This document shows, piece by piece, positions 39,501 through 46,884 of a stretch of 48,967 bases of DNA. Every line of letters begins with the position of its first letter. Position 1 is the first letter of the stretch. The stretch comes from a virus: the IMG/VR virus record IMGVR_UViG_3300025168_000137, positions 1 to 48,967 of that record. One strand, written 5' to 3'. The position numbers and the translations under genes were made by a program. The notes beneath the pieces were generated by a model. It ran no database searches and had not been told where the DNA came from. It was given only the letters and a program-made list of their open reading frames with translations.

Positions 39501-42500
39501 TGTTTTTATGATGGTACTTCTATGACTGTTAGCCAGGCTACATCAGCAATGCAAACTGTAGAAAATTGGGTAGTTCAACAAGGAGCTGCATTTACAGGAC
39601 AAGTTTATCATATGATTTCTTCTCATGAAAGATGGTTAGATATAGCTAGATTACCTTTTTCAAATATAGGAAACTATTTACAAAATGCTTTTGAAGCAGA
39701 TGGTTTTACTCCTTCAGCACAAGGATCAGGTTCTATTAGTACGTGTTATAGTACTAATGATACTATATCAGCTGCCCAACCTTGGGATGAAAGTGCTGAT
39801 CTTGAGCAAGCTTCAGGCCATAATTGGTATGTACTTCCTATGGACACAACATCAGATGGCCGAGCAATATCAATAAAAAACGAGGTATGGACTGGTGGTA
39901 ATACTATAACAATAGGAGGACAAGCTGTACCTTTAAAAGATATAATTAATGATGGTTTAGGATTGTATGATGATCATGCTCCTAACACAACCTCAGGATT
40001 ATCAGGAGAGGGTAATGCATGGAGGGGTCCAGCACCTTCATTAGAAAACGCAACTGATAAGGCTTTATGTTTTAATTTCTATGATGAGTCAGGGGCACAC
40101 ACAACTGACCAAGATCAATATACAGGTTTTGCATCCTCTATCACTCCTACATTTGCTGATATTAGTTGTACTCAAGCAGAAATTGAAGGAAATAAACAAG
40201 GAAAAGAAGTTTGGAGAAGTGATTATGAATTATATATTCACACATATTTAGAAACTGTAGATAGATCTGCGCCAGAATATGAAAACCAAGGAGATTTGAT
40301 TCATATGATGTATCCTTCAGCTCCAGTAGGATTAAGTTCAGGTGGTAATAAATTGCTAGGAGCAGATGGATCAACTTATTTTTACAAATCACAATTAGCC
40401 TTCCCCCTACATGTGTTAGGAGCAATATTAACAGGTAGTGTGAATGAAAATCCAGGTATGTTAGAACCTAGCCATGAGATTTTACTACCAGGGGCTAATA
40501 GAGCTATAAATCTTGATGCTTTAAATGGTTATTTTGGAGTAAATGTAAACCCTTATTGTGGAGCAACTTGGGCATATACGGCGGGACAAGGAGAATATCC
40601 TGTAGGATATGACCCACAATATGGATATGGTGGTTTACAACAATATGGATGGAATGTAACTGAGGAATCTATTAAAGAAAACCCACTTACACAAGTAGAA
40701 CTTGAGAATGCTATAGATATTGTAGTAGGAGAAACATTATGTGCTGATTGGGAAAGTGATATAGGTGTATCAGTAATAACATGTAAAGAAGATGATGGAT
40801 TAGGTAAAGGAACATTCAATTATACTTTTTCAGTAGATAATTTCTTTATAGATCCTTTAATAGATCCAAACCAAACACCTTTTACAACATATACAGGTTT
40901 TATAGATAGAGCTATAAATTTAGGAAATTCAGTATCTTTAAGTGATGATTGGACAGACACAGAAATAGGAGGAGATATAATAGCAGACGAATGTTTATGT
41001 GCTGAAGAATGTCCTGATACTTTAATAATAAATGATAATACAGAAATAACAATAACAGGTTCCTCTCTTACAAATATTTTTAGTTTAAATGAACCAGTAA
41101 ATCAACCTAACAATGGAAGTTTTAATGCTACTATTATAGAAATAAATTCTGGAACTGATGATATAGCAATTATAATAGATATAACTAGTGGTACTTTAGA
41201 TAAAGAATTAGACATTATAGGAGATACTAGTGGTGCTGTTTTAAGTTCACTAACAGTAGATCAATTTAAAGTAGAAGGATCTACTCAAGATGGTTTATTT
41301 GAAATAGGAGAATCAGTAACTCAATCAGGTAATGGAGGTTTAATAGCAACAATAAAAGAACTAACACCTAATCAACTTATAGCAATCCCCCCAGTAATAG
41401 TTTTAGAAGTAACAGCAGGAACTTTAAGTAGTTATGGACAAATATCAGGAGGAACATCAGGAGCTACAATAAATGAACCCTTTATTATAACTCCTTTTGG
41501 AGAACATATAATTCCTTTACCACAAGGAGCTTTTGCAAGTCTTGATCATTTTATGGATTATGTTTCAATAGATCCAACCTTAAAAACAACTGATATAAGT
41601 ACTTTAAAATTTGAATTAGCTACAGAATACACTACAACAGTAAAAACATCATCTATAGCTTTAGAACCAGGAGGAATATGGTATGTTAAGGGAACTAGTT
41701 ATATGTACCCAAGTCGTAATATTTTCCCAAATTTAATTGGGGGTTATGGTGATGGAGAACCTAACGCAGGATATTATGGTGGTTTAGGAGAAGCACTTTC
41801 TTATACAGTATATGCAAACGAAAAAATAGGAAGTTTTCAAGTAGGAGAAGAATTAACCCAAGTAGGTAATTCAGGATTAGAAGCTGTAGTAGGACATTTA
41901 TTTTCTCATCCACATTATGGAGATACATCAAATTATCCTAATACAGATCTTCAATTTATGTATAGAATAATTATATTTTTATCACCTTCTTCATCTCCTA
42001 TTGATATAAGTAGTAATGAACCTTTAGTAGGATCTTCTACATCAGCTCAATTTGGAGACCCTAATATAACAGGTATTCTTTATTATGGTAGTGCTGAAAA
42101 TTGTATATTAGCTACTCAAAATAGTGTACATTTGGGATATGGAGGACCATACCAATATTCTACTAGTCACGCCGGAGATCTTTATACCCAAGCAAATGCA
42201 GGAAAGGCAGATTCTACACACAGAATAGATTTACCAATAGAATCAGATATAATATGGAATTTTGATGGTAATAGTAATACTTCATACGATAAAGCCATTC
42301 CAAATACTGGTGGTAGATCTTCTACCTCTTTAAGAGGTCCATGGGCGGAACCAAATACTGATAATCAGATGAATGGAGGATCAAAGTGGAATCAATCCGT
42401 ATATATAGATTCTGTAGTAGCTCATCGTGAACAATTAAAAATAGCATGGGAATGGTATGGACAAAACAATCCATCAGCTCGACCATGGCAAATGCCTTCA

Positions 42501-45500
42501 AGTACTAATATTTTAAAATATTTTTCAGGAATAGGATTTAATAGTGATAAATCTAATGATCTTTATGGAGGACCCGGTTTTTATAATTCTACAATTCTTT
42601 CTTCGGATATGGATTATCAAACTGATAAATGGGAAGGTGTAGATTATGGTATTAATAATCCAGATTATTGGTTAGATTGGGATGGAGATGGTGATGGTGA
42701 TTTACAAGGAAGACGTCATATAGATTCTAAAATAATAGAATGCCCTGCTGTAATGAAAGGACCAACAGGAGGAGCTCCTAACTCAGGAGGAGGATATGCT
42801 ACTCCTCACTACATTAGATTATATGGATATGATAATTCATTTTATGGTTATAATAAATTTTATACTGATGGTACAAATAATGGAGGACCATGGATACCTA
42901 ACCCACAAAACACTAATAATATTGAAAATTATGAAAGCAAAATAGAACCTAACCATGATTGGAGTAGTAATTTAACATCCATTCCAAATAATGGTGTATC
43001 TCATCAAAATATAAAAACACACACAAATTATGCTTATTATGATTTAATTGCAACAACTTCATGTACGGTATCAACTCAATGTCCACCTGGAGGAGGTGGA
43101 ACAGCAGCACTTGATAATTGTACTTGTGATGAAGCATCTGGAGGACAAAGTATGGGTACCACACTACCTAAAACATGGTATTCTTGGGAAAATTTAATTG
43201 ACGATATAAATGCAATAAGAGGAGACGCAGCAATAATGGCGGCTACTGTAGGATCACAAAGTGCACAACCTGCTTTTCCTTATGCAACTCCCTTTAATGT
43301 TATAGAAAATGAATTATATTATGTACAATATGGTGATTCACAAATTGGAGACCATACACGACCAGGATTTCTAGATAAAAATGATATCTCTCCAGCTCCT
43401 TCACCTAAATCAAATGCTCACAATCTACATTCATACCATTCAAATCACCCAAACAAAGAATATGAATTTTATATTGATCTAGATTCTTCAGCAACACCCC
43501 AATGTATTGAATTAGAATCTAATAATGAAGTAAGTGAAACTACAAGTATAACTTATGATGTAAATAATTTATTATGTTTAGGACCAAATTCAGCTTTAAG
43601 AAATAAATATGGATTGTTTACTATTCAAGGATTTTATCAAAATTCAATAATAGATCCATCATCAACAGTATATGAATACCCAACAGATATAAATTATTAT
43701 ACTACTTGGTTTGATTTTTTAAATGCTAAAATATCAGAAATGGGACTAACAGGGGAACATTGGGACGAAAATTGGGCAGGAAGTTCAGTAGTATCATCGG
43801 GTACTGATTTATCATTATCCTCAACATACCATGAAACAACAGCATCTGTAGAATTAGCTAATACACAATACCAAACAGGAGGAGAAGATATAATTACTAC
43901 AGAAAACATATTCCAATACTTTCCTTTTAATAATGGTGGGGGAGGAGTAGAAAGTCCTTATTTCTCAGGAGTTGAAGATAATGCTGATCCTTTTGCTTTT
44001 TGCGATTGGTTGATTCATGGTACTCAAATTACAATAAATACACAGGCACAAGGAAATGTAGTATGTGCACTCCCACCAACTAATGGTCATTCTACTAACA
44101 TTTCTGGTTATTTTTATGTGAATACTAGTTATGATAATACTACAGATCATGGAGGTTGTACCTGTGGTCCTCTTGAAGCACAACCTGCAGTTCTTAGAAA
44201 TAATTTACCTCCAATAACCCCTTTTAATCCAGGAAATAATAATTGTAGTGGAGAAGGTATATTTGTAAGACCTTCAAACATCTATGTAAACACAGACTAT
44301 ATAAATGAAACTAATGGTACTAGTTGGATAGAGGGGATAACAAATGGAGTGACTAATGCAGTATATGCTAATTGGGAATCATTAATAAATGCCTTAATGA
44401 TATTACACGAGGATCCAATTAATGGTTTTGGGACCCCTTGGTTAATAAATGGTAATGTTGTTACTTCAGATTTCTCTACAGTTCCTTTTATGGATGTAGT
44501 AGATAATATGTGTCCTGATCCAACTAAAAGAGGAATGGACACATCTAAATTATTATATATCACAGAATATAAAGCAACATGTGAAGACATACCTGGAGAT
44601 ATTATACAAGCACCTATAACAAATAACCCTAATATTATGGCTCCTTTAGTAGGCCAAATAGATGGAGCAGCTTGTAAATGTGCAGCTATAGCTTCAGGAG
44701 GAGATCCACTACCAGGAGATATAGAATTTGAAGGATGTACATGTTGTCCTGCATCTTCATCAATAGAATATGGATGTCCTGTACCAGGACCAATAAGTAG
44801 TAGTAGATGTGAGTGTGTATTACCTACATATACTACAGTAGTAACAGAAATACCCCCAGAAATAATTACAGACTGTCATGTAACAGCATCTTCGAAAACA
44901 ATAGAATTTAGAATAAACCCTAGAAGATTAGATGATGCTAGAGGACTTTCGCCTATTCAATTATGTTGTGGTCCAACAGGAAGTGCACAAACTAATATAC
45001 ATTTATTTAGTTTATATAATCCAAACTTCCCAGGAAATGATCCTCATTTATTATTAACACCTTATGTAGGTGCTGATATTTCATCTTCAAATGATTATAA
45101 ACAATGGGGGTCTTTAACATTAACAGTTAATGGAAGCGTAAGAGCTACATCAGAGTTATTTCCCGCATTTAATGGAGATTTTTGGAATATATTTATAGGA
45201 ACTGAAGGAAAATCAGGAAGTGCTGATTTTGTAGACTTTGGAGCTTATCAATCAAATTTCTTAGGAAATGTTACTTATACAACATCTTCAGCCTTATTTA
45301 GTGAATATGAAAGAGCTGTAACATTTGGAGACGCAGCTAATAATTGTGATAATACAACTCCTGCTACACATGCTTATTTTGGAGGACACCCACATGCAGC
45401 AGAAGCGTATTCAGGATCATTCCAAGAAATAAAATTCCACACAACAGAATATTTAACTCATGATACTCTATTAAAACATGCACTTGACCCTTTTCAATAT

Positions 45501-46619
45501 TCAGGTAATACTATTAGTTCATCTTGGGATAATGTATATTTAAGATTACCTTTAGGAAGTAATAATAAAATAGAAACAGATTCATATATGAATCAACATA
45601 TACAGTATAATGGAACAGGATATGTTAAAAATTTCAACCCCCATCCTGAATTTGATCTTTATCCTTCTCAAAGTATAAGAAGTATTATGGTAAGTCAATC
45701 TTTTGGAGCTGTATATGAAACTCACAGACATTTAACTCCAGACACAGTAGGTATTTCAACTACAAGTGAAAAAGTAAGAATAGATTCAGGTTCAGTAGAT
45801 AGAAGTATATTATCTTTTGATATTAAATCAGAAGACTCAACTTTGGATAGACAACCTTTAGATTATAATGATTTAGGAGTATTTTTCTCACCACAAAAAG
45901 AAATAAATGAAGATATAGTTTATACTTTAGGTGCTTTTAGAATGGATGATTTTATTGGAGATCCAAAACACCAAAAAAGAGAAGACTATCCAGATTTAAC
46001 AAAATTAAGATTAACATACTTTAAAAAATACCTAAATAGCTATAGACAAAACTTCTGGGATTATTTAAAAACAATACAATATTTAGACCATACTTTATTT
46101 AAAATAGTAGAACAACATGTTCCTGCAAAAGCAAATCTAAAAACAGGTTTATTAATTGAACCTCATTACTTAGAAAGACAAAAGTTTGCAAGAAATATAC
46201 CTACAATAGAAAGATTAGAAAGAGAAACAATCATTCCAATTGCACCTCCTTTAGAAGGAAATATACCTGTATATAATGCTTGTATTAATATTAGTGATGT
46301 TGAAGATGAAAATATGTGGAGAGACGGACAAGGTCATGCTACACAAAGTGATTATCGTCATATGAGTCAAAGTAAATATGGAAGTCCTGGTAGTTGTCAA
46401 ACTAATTATGTAACTTTATGGGATAATATGCATCCTATATTAACATTTGATGGATGTAGAACAAGTAAAACATATTATTATGTACCACAGCCTATAGGAA
46501 GAAATGTGCCTTTCATAAATACTTTTAATACATTACCAAGATCACCAGTATCTCCTGTAGGTAGTGGTAAGTTTACAACTAATTACAATATAACAGCAAC
46601 TAATACAGGAAAAAACTAA
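33561..46619 (+). CDS. Giant multidomain tail/baseplate protein (4352 aa)
   Basis: The N-terminal 650 residues look like a conserved virion domain (LPFLLKTKGTERGIRALMSC then YGVPETILNI, about 585-612). From about 690 the chain is a series of beta modules. One type is seen three times: ELEATDGSTHIFSSG (about 698), ILEDSSGTTHTFTISG (about 1155) and ILQDINGTLHTFTING (about 1273). At about 1397-1550 there is a PA14-like module (GKNGAKFFADP, EYLIGLGGDNRIRFLVDGE, NNWWVYKINLTAGDH). Two similar GNxGLxA modules occur at about 2580 and 2770. At about 3774-3974 there is a LamG/concanavalin-like domain (KTIEFRINPRRLD, SLTLTVNGS). The C-terminal 200 residues are helical and conserved-looking. It may extend the wedge (gp7 position) with binding modules. 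Function inferred from position. Confidence 0.7.
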   Translation: MENIKINNISRIDVRDKGKIVSKTQQRKFGKINDYIEFHIFDMGGTLLYSIDDYEDWQYPEILDTQTPNLTNTIFVDPTKKLQELGFNQGQYSCVYNLQRKKILDTFAKFFYIKEISPSRTELKLYSESYDDEQIQSMVERYMSEIGASGFERDFILNFGGNKNILGINIAYSLKEKCVLIKLYEPLPEDVEDNANLRICEDVIDPLEFVIDLGTAAPDDPNIAIKGPNFRIDTRLNDSVPSAFKTYNSFLEGANSASLYNVLSHLSESVKLSVDFTKTGTGSLETGYHFENFTHFGSAEERLRNFKYKLSLVELYEAQIEDIGTITGTISTSTAVINNRNTIESKRAKLISSFDNYEKFLYYEHHPYAWPKIPDFGIGNLQLTGSVALVPSSSFMVVGLDDCDVFVKPFNLYPTTSDEAVEWFGNLDEYSTEYGGQILSASRFDRDNGYNLQKTLPQHILEREENEQYVTFTNMIGQYFDQIWIYIDHVSKIRNANNSFTEGISKDLVFTALQSLGIEAFDQFENEELFEYIIGTSKTKTGAFGTYEAPPGQEMITADVVKCDHGGSSIPKGDITKEVWKRLYHNLPFLLKTKGTERGIRALMSCYGVPETILNIKEYGGPTTDETTYKTFNYEKFSYTLQGDSGANGFFIESPWYVDDPAFTGVSVSQPGKAKGQIVCSMGTIGENFDQPFPKTIELEATDGSTHIFSSGIEFEIHAQSGLETAQSITACIDAHPLFSASLEVPNDLFHYNHYEYNLDLVIKLEQHLMGIEGNTPIEGTFFEDMTTPACGNPQQFPQVEFLTKHDFGSGGPEDAGGGANNSTSVTTVVPGTNSCDSKILIQNGIKFDGSGTTVINGIETYGLFQDEEGFLDFVTDCTNGYCSHDISTFSFESVNPTKTPLFLGEKQCTGVNDYGLFVLECFEVDPTCVKHSNAKGGSCNANFTLHVSNANVDINLTAEQLIDYLFMGDSGTSNITNDLLLAIPGAEGAFIWDENLNTYNGDINVLNSSEDGGGNIYWSSPSINASAYLTGLEVINYLSSNCEHTGGITGNCYKIYNNFINELNTAGYENPAIPGVNTDTIFSELITPDVLTEFPPSSSCGCDDFTVLDGPGKEADAPLYFPSSGGEGGNPATGGVSWCNDDSFVSIYNGLTVILEDSSGTTHTFTISGSSNIDQAQNLANDINANNNFNAVYDDQGGKNILCLISTTDESLAANTPITGTLMSYITGGSPETPGRNCVDASPGNTSTYGLTGGTDGTIDTCTNDLIGKTLILQDINGTLHTFTINGNTVLTQIQNLANDINQNSEFNAYYSTGPNRVEISQNQVGTSGNTQMSGTSTLQQNASGGPCIYTQLSPLKREFTGGTNAGAGGGTSTSTQLLQVPPTVNSTSTLQNGAQSTVYGKNGAKFFADPLSSNFHGNITNTYFGNPSQNTSDGRLNQIGVWDDTDTYNPSGGNTQLMNPLNQWIGFSECITVPADGEYLIGLGGDNRIRFLVDGEIVVEKNSDAGENFNNWWVYKINLTAGDHVINMEGWNSGQIASFGCDIVGPFPSNTFIDETIFSNVDSGGVTIDGTTYTNLEDLYTQNIIFSTEGIGSSNTDTCTGKTDTGVIGVGASAALMQMSHISTNNPTLNFDTFLYGDTTTSGTPDVCIDGNRSAENLFITHITIDALTNSTYASIDGNTYYNWEALITDIESILGITLTGPQRTFANVESEVFGEGQNIYVYTDYCLCTTSVGGGEFNTSTNTCDENDGYFYNECTGFCEKTTTTTTVTPTGCGLIQNPIGNGTFQNSTEFLDYFTTYSNGFYGYNIDEYFYETFEPLPNNETVESPCLGPNNGYIRRVMGFKKDPNVIPFDDTLYINYQSFLQQLNADGHNVEEDANSVRFSLLTTALILTEAEGPCDSKTLILNPATSNGAFEGDAISQITPIQEFMDYYSDISTSDPTLGNLQDIDINTLKFNISEDSLNQILQEQCPIDASIYCFYDGTSMTVSQATSAMQTVENWVVQQGAAFTGQVYHMISSHERWLDIARLPFSNIGNYLQNAFEADGFTPSAQGSGSISTCYSTNDTISAAQPWDESADLEQASGHNWYVLPMDTTSDGRAISIKNEVWTGGNTITIGGQAVPLKDIINDGLGLYDDHAPNTTSGLSGEGNAWRGPAPSLENATDKALCFNFYDESGAHTTDQDQYTGFASSITPTFADISCTQAEIEGNKQGKEVWRSDYELYIHTYLETVDRSAPEYENQGDLIHMMYPSAPVGLSSGGNKLLGADGSTYFYKSQLAFPLHVLGAILTGSVNENPGMLEPSHEILLPGANRAINLDALNGYFGVNVNPYCGATWAYTAGQGEYPVGYDPQYGYGGLQQYGWNVTEESIKENPLTQVELENAIDIVVGETLCADWESDIGVSVITCKEDDGLGKGTFNYTFSVDNFFIDPLIDPNQTPFTTYTGFIDRAINLGNSVSLSDDWTDTEIGGDIIADECLCAEECPDTLIINDNTEITITGSSLTNIFSLNEPVNQPNNGSFNATIIEINSGTDDIAIIIDITSGTLDKELDIIGDTSGAVLSSLTVDQFKVEGSTQDGLFEIGESVTQSGNGGLIATIKELTPNQLIAIPPVIVLEVTAGTLSSYGQISGGTSGATINEPFIITPFGEHIIPLPQGAFASLDHFMDYVSIDPTLKTTDISTLKFELATEYTTTVKTSSIALEPGGIWYVKGTSYMYPSRNIFPNLIGGYGDGEPNAGYYGGLGEALSYTVYANEKIGSFQVGEELTQVGNSGLEAVVGHLFSHPHYGDTSNYPNTDLQFMYRIIIFLSPSSSPIDISSNEPLVGSSTSAQFGDPNITGILYYGSAENCILATQNSVHLGYGGPYQYSTSHAGDLYTQANAGKADSTHRIDLPIESDIIWNFDGNSNTSYDKAIPNTGGRSSTSLRGPWAEPNTDNQMNGGSKWNQSVYIDSVVAHREQLKIAWEWYGQNNPSARPWQMPSSTNILKYFSGIGFNSDKSNDLYGGPGFYNSTILSSDMDYQTDKWEGVDYGINNPDYWLDWDGDGDGDLQGRRHIDSKIIECPAVMKGPTGGAPNSGGGYATPHYIRLYGYDNSFYGYNKFYTDGTNNGGPWIPNPQNTNNIENYESKIEPNHDWSSNLTSIPNNGVSHQNIKTHTNYAYYDLIATTSCTVSTQCPPGGGGTAALDNCTCDEASGGQSMGTTLPKTWYSWENLIDDINAIRGDAAIMAATVGSQSAQPAFPYATPFNVIENELYYVQYGDSQIGDHTRPGFLDKNDISPAPSPKSNAHNLHSYHSNHPNKEYEFYIDLDSSATPQCIELESNNEVSETTSITYDVNNLLCLGPNSALRNKYGLFTIQGFYQNSIIDPSSTVYEYPTDINYYTTWFDFLNAKISEMGLTGEHWDENWAGSSVVSSGTDLSLSSTYHETTASVELANTQYQTGGEDIITTENIFQYFPFNNGGGGVESPYFSGVEDNADPFAFCDWLIHGTQITINTQAQGNVVCALPPTNGHSTNISGYFYVNTSYDNTTDHGGCTCGPLEAQPAVLRNNLPPITPFNPGNNNCSGEGIFVRPSNIYVNTDYINETNGTSWIEGITNGVTNAVYANWESLINALMILHEDPINGFGTPWLINGNVVTSDFSTVPFMDVVDNMCPDPTKRGMDTSKLLYITEYKATCEDIPGDIIQAPITNNPNIMAPLVGQIDGAACKCAAIASGGDPLPGDIEFEGCTCCPASSSIEYGCPVPGPISSSRCECVLPTYTTVVTEIPPEIITDCHVTASSKTIEFRINPRRLDDARGLSPIQLCCGPTGSAQTNIHLFSLYNPNFPGNDPHLLLTPYVGADISSSNDYKQWGSLTLTVNGSVRATSELFPAFNGDFWNIFIGTEGKSGSADFVDFGAYQSNFLGNVTYTTSSALFSEYERAVTFGDAANNCDNTTPATHAYFGGHPHAAEAYSGSFQEIKFHTTEYLTHDTLLKHALDPFQYSGNTISSSWDNVYLRLPLGSNNKIETDSYMNQHIQYNGTGYVKNFNPHPEFDLYPSQSIRSIMVSQSFGAVYETHRHLTPDTVGISTTSEKVRIDSGSVDRSILSFDIKSEDSTLDRQPLDYNDLGVFFSPQKEINEDIVYTLGAFRMDDFIGDPKHQKREDYPDLTKLRLTYFKKYLNSYRQNFWDYLKTIQYLDHTLFKIVEQHVPAKANLKTGLLIEPHYLERQKFARNIPTIERLERETIIPIAPPLEGNIPVYNACINISDVEDENMWRDGQGHATQSDYRHMSQSKYGSPGSCQTNYVTLWDNMHPILTFDGCRTSKTYYYVPQPIGRNVPFINTFNTLPRSPVSPVGSGKFTTNYNITATNTGKN

Positions 46620-46625
46620 AAAATT

Positions 46626-46841
46626 ATGCCTACTGAAATAATAACACAACCTAATATATGGCGCGGAGAGTGGGGTAGTATAACATCTGTTTCATCTGAC
46701 CCTCCAATAGGGTGGCAATGGAATGGAACACTATCAGTATGGGAATATGTAGGACCTACAGCAGCCCAAAGTAATATGATTGTTCAAACATCTACAGCAA
46801 CTTGTACTCCAGAACCTAATGTATATAGTAGTCAATCTTAA
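46626..46841 (+). CDS. Small structural-type protein (71 aa)
   Basis: This is an unrecognised Thr/Ser/Pro/Trp-rich protein (PNIWRGEWGSITSVSSDPPI, then GWQWNGTLSVWEYVGP). It begins 6 nt after the giant gene's stop. The Trp-rich short strands suggest a small beta domain that packs onto a tail fibre or baseplate. There is no signal peptide. Confidence 0.55.
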   Translation: MPTEIITQPNIWRGEWGSITSVSSDPPIGWQWNGTLSVWEYVGPTAAQSNMIVQTSTATCTPEPNVYSSQS

Positions 46842-46884
46842 TGATAAAATAATAAATAAGTTAATATGTATAATAAATTAAAAA

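Noticed and set aside
33965-44590. Antisense frames of 60-97 codons inside the giant gene
   Set aside because: They lie wholly within the + strand coding sequence with no own starts or promoter signals. They reflect its AT-rich codon pattern.
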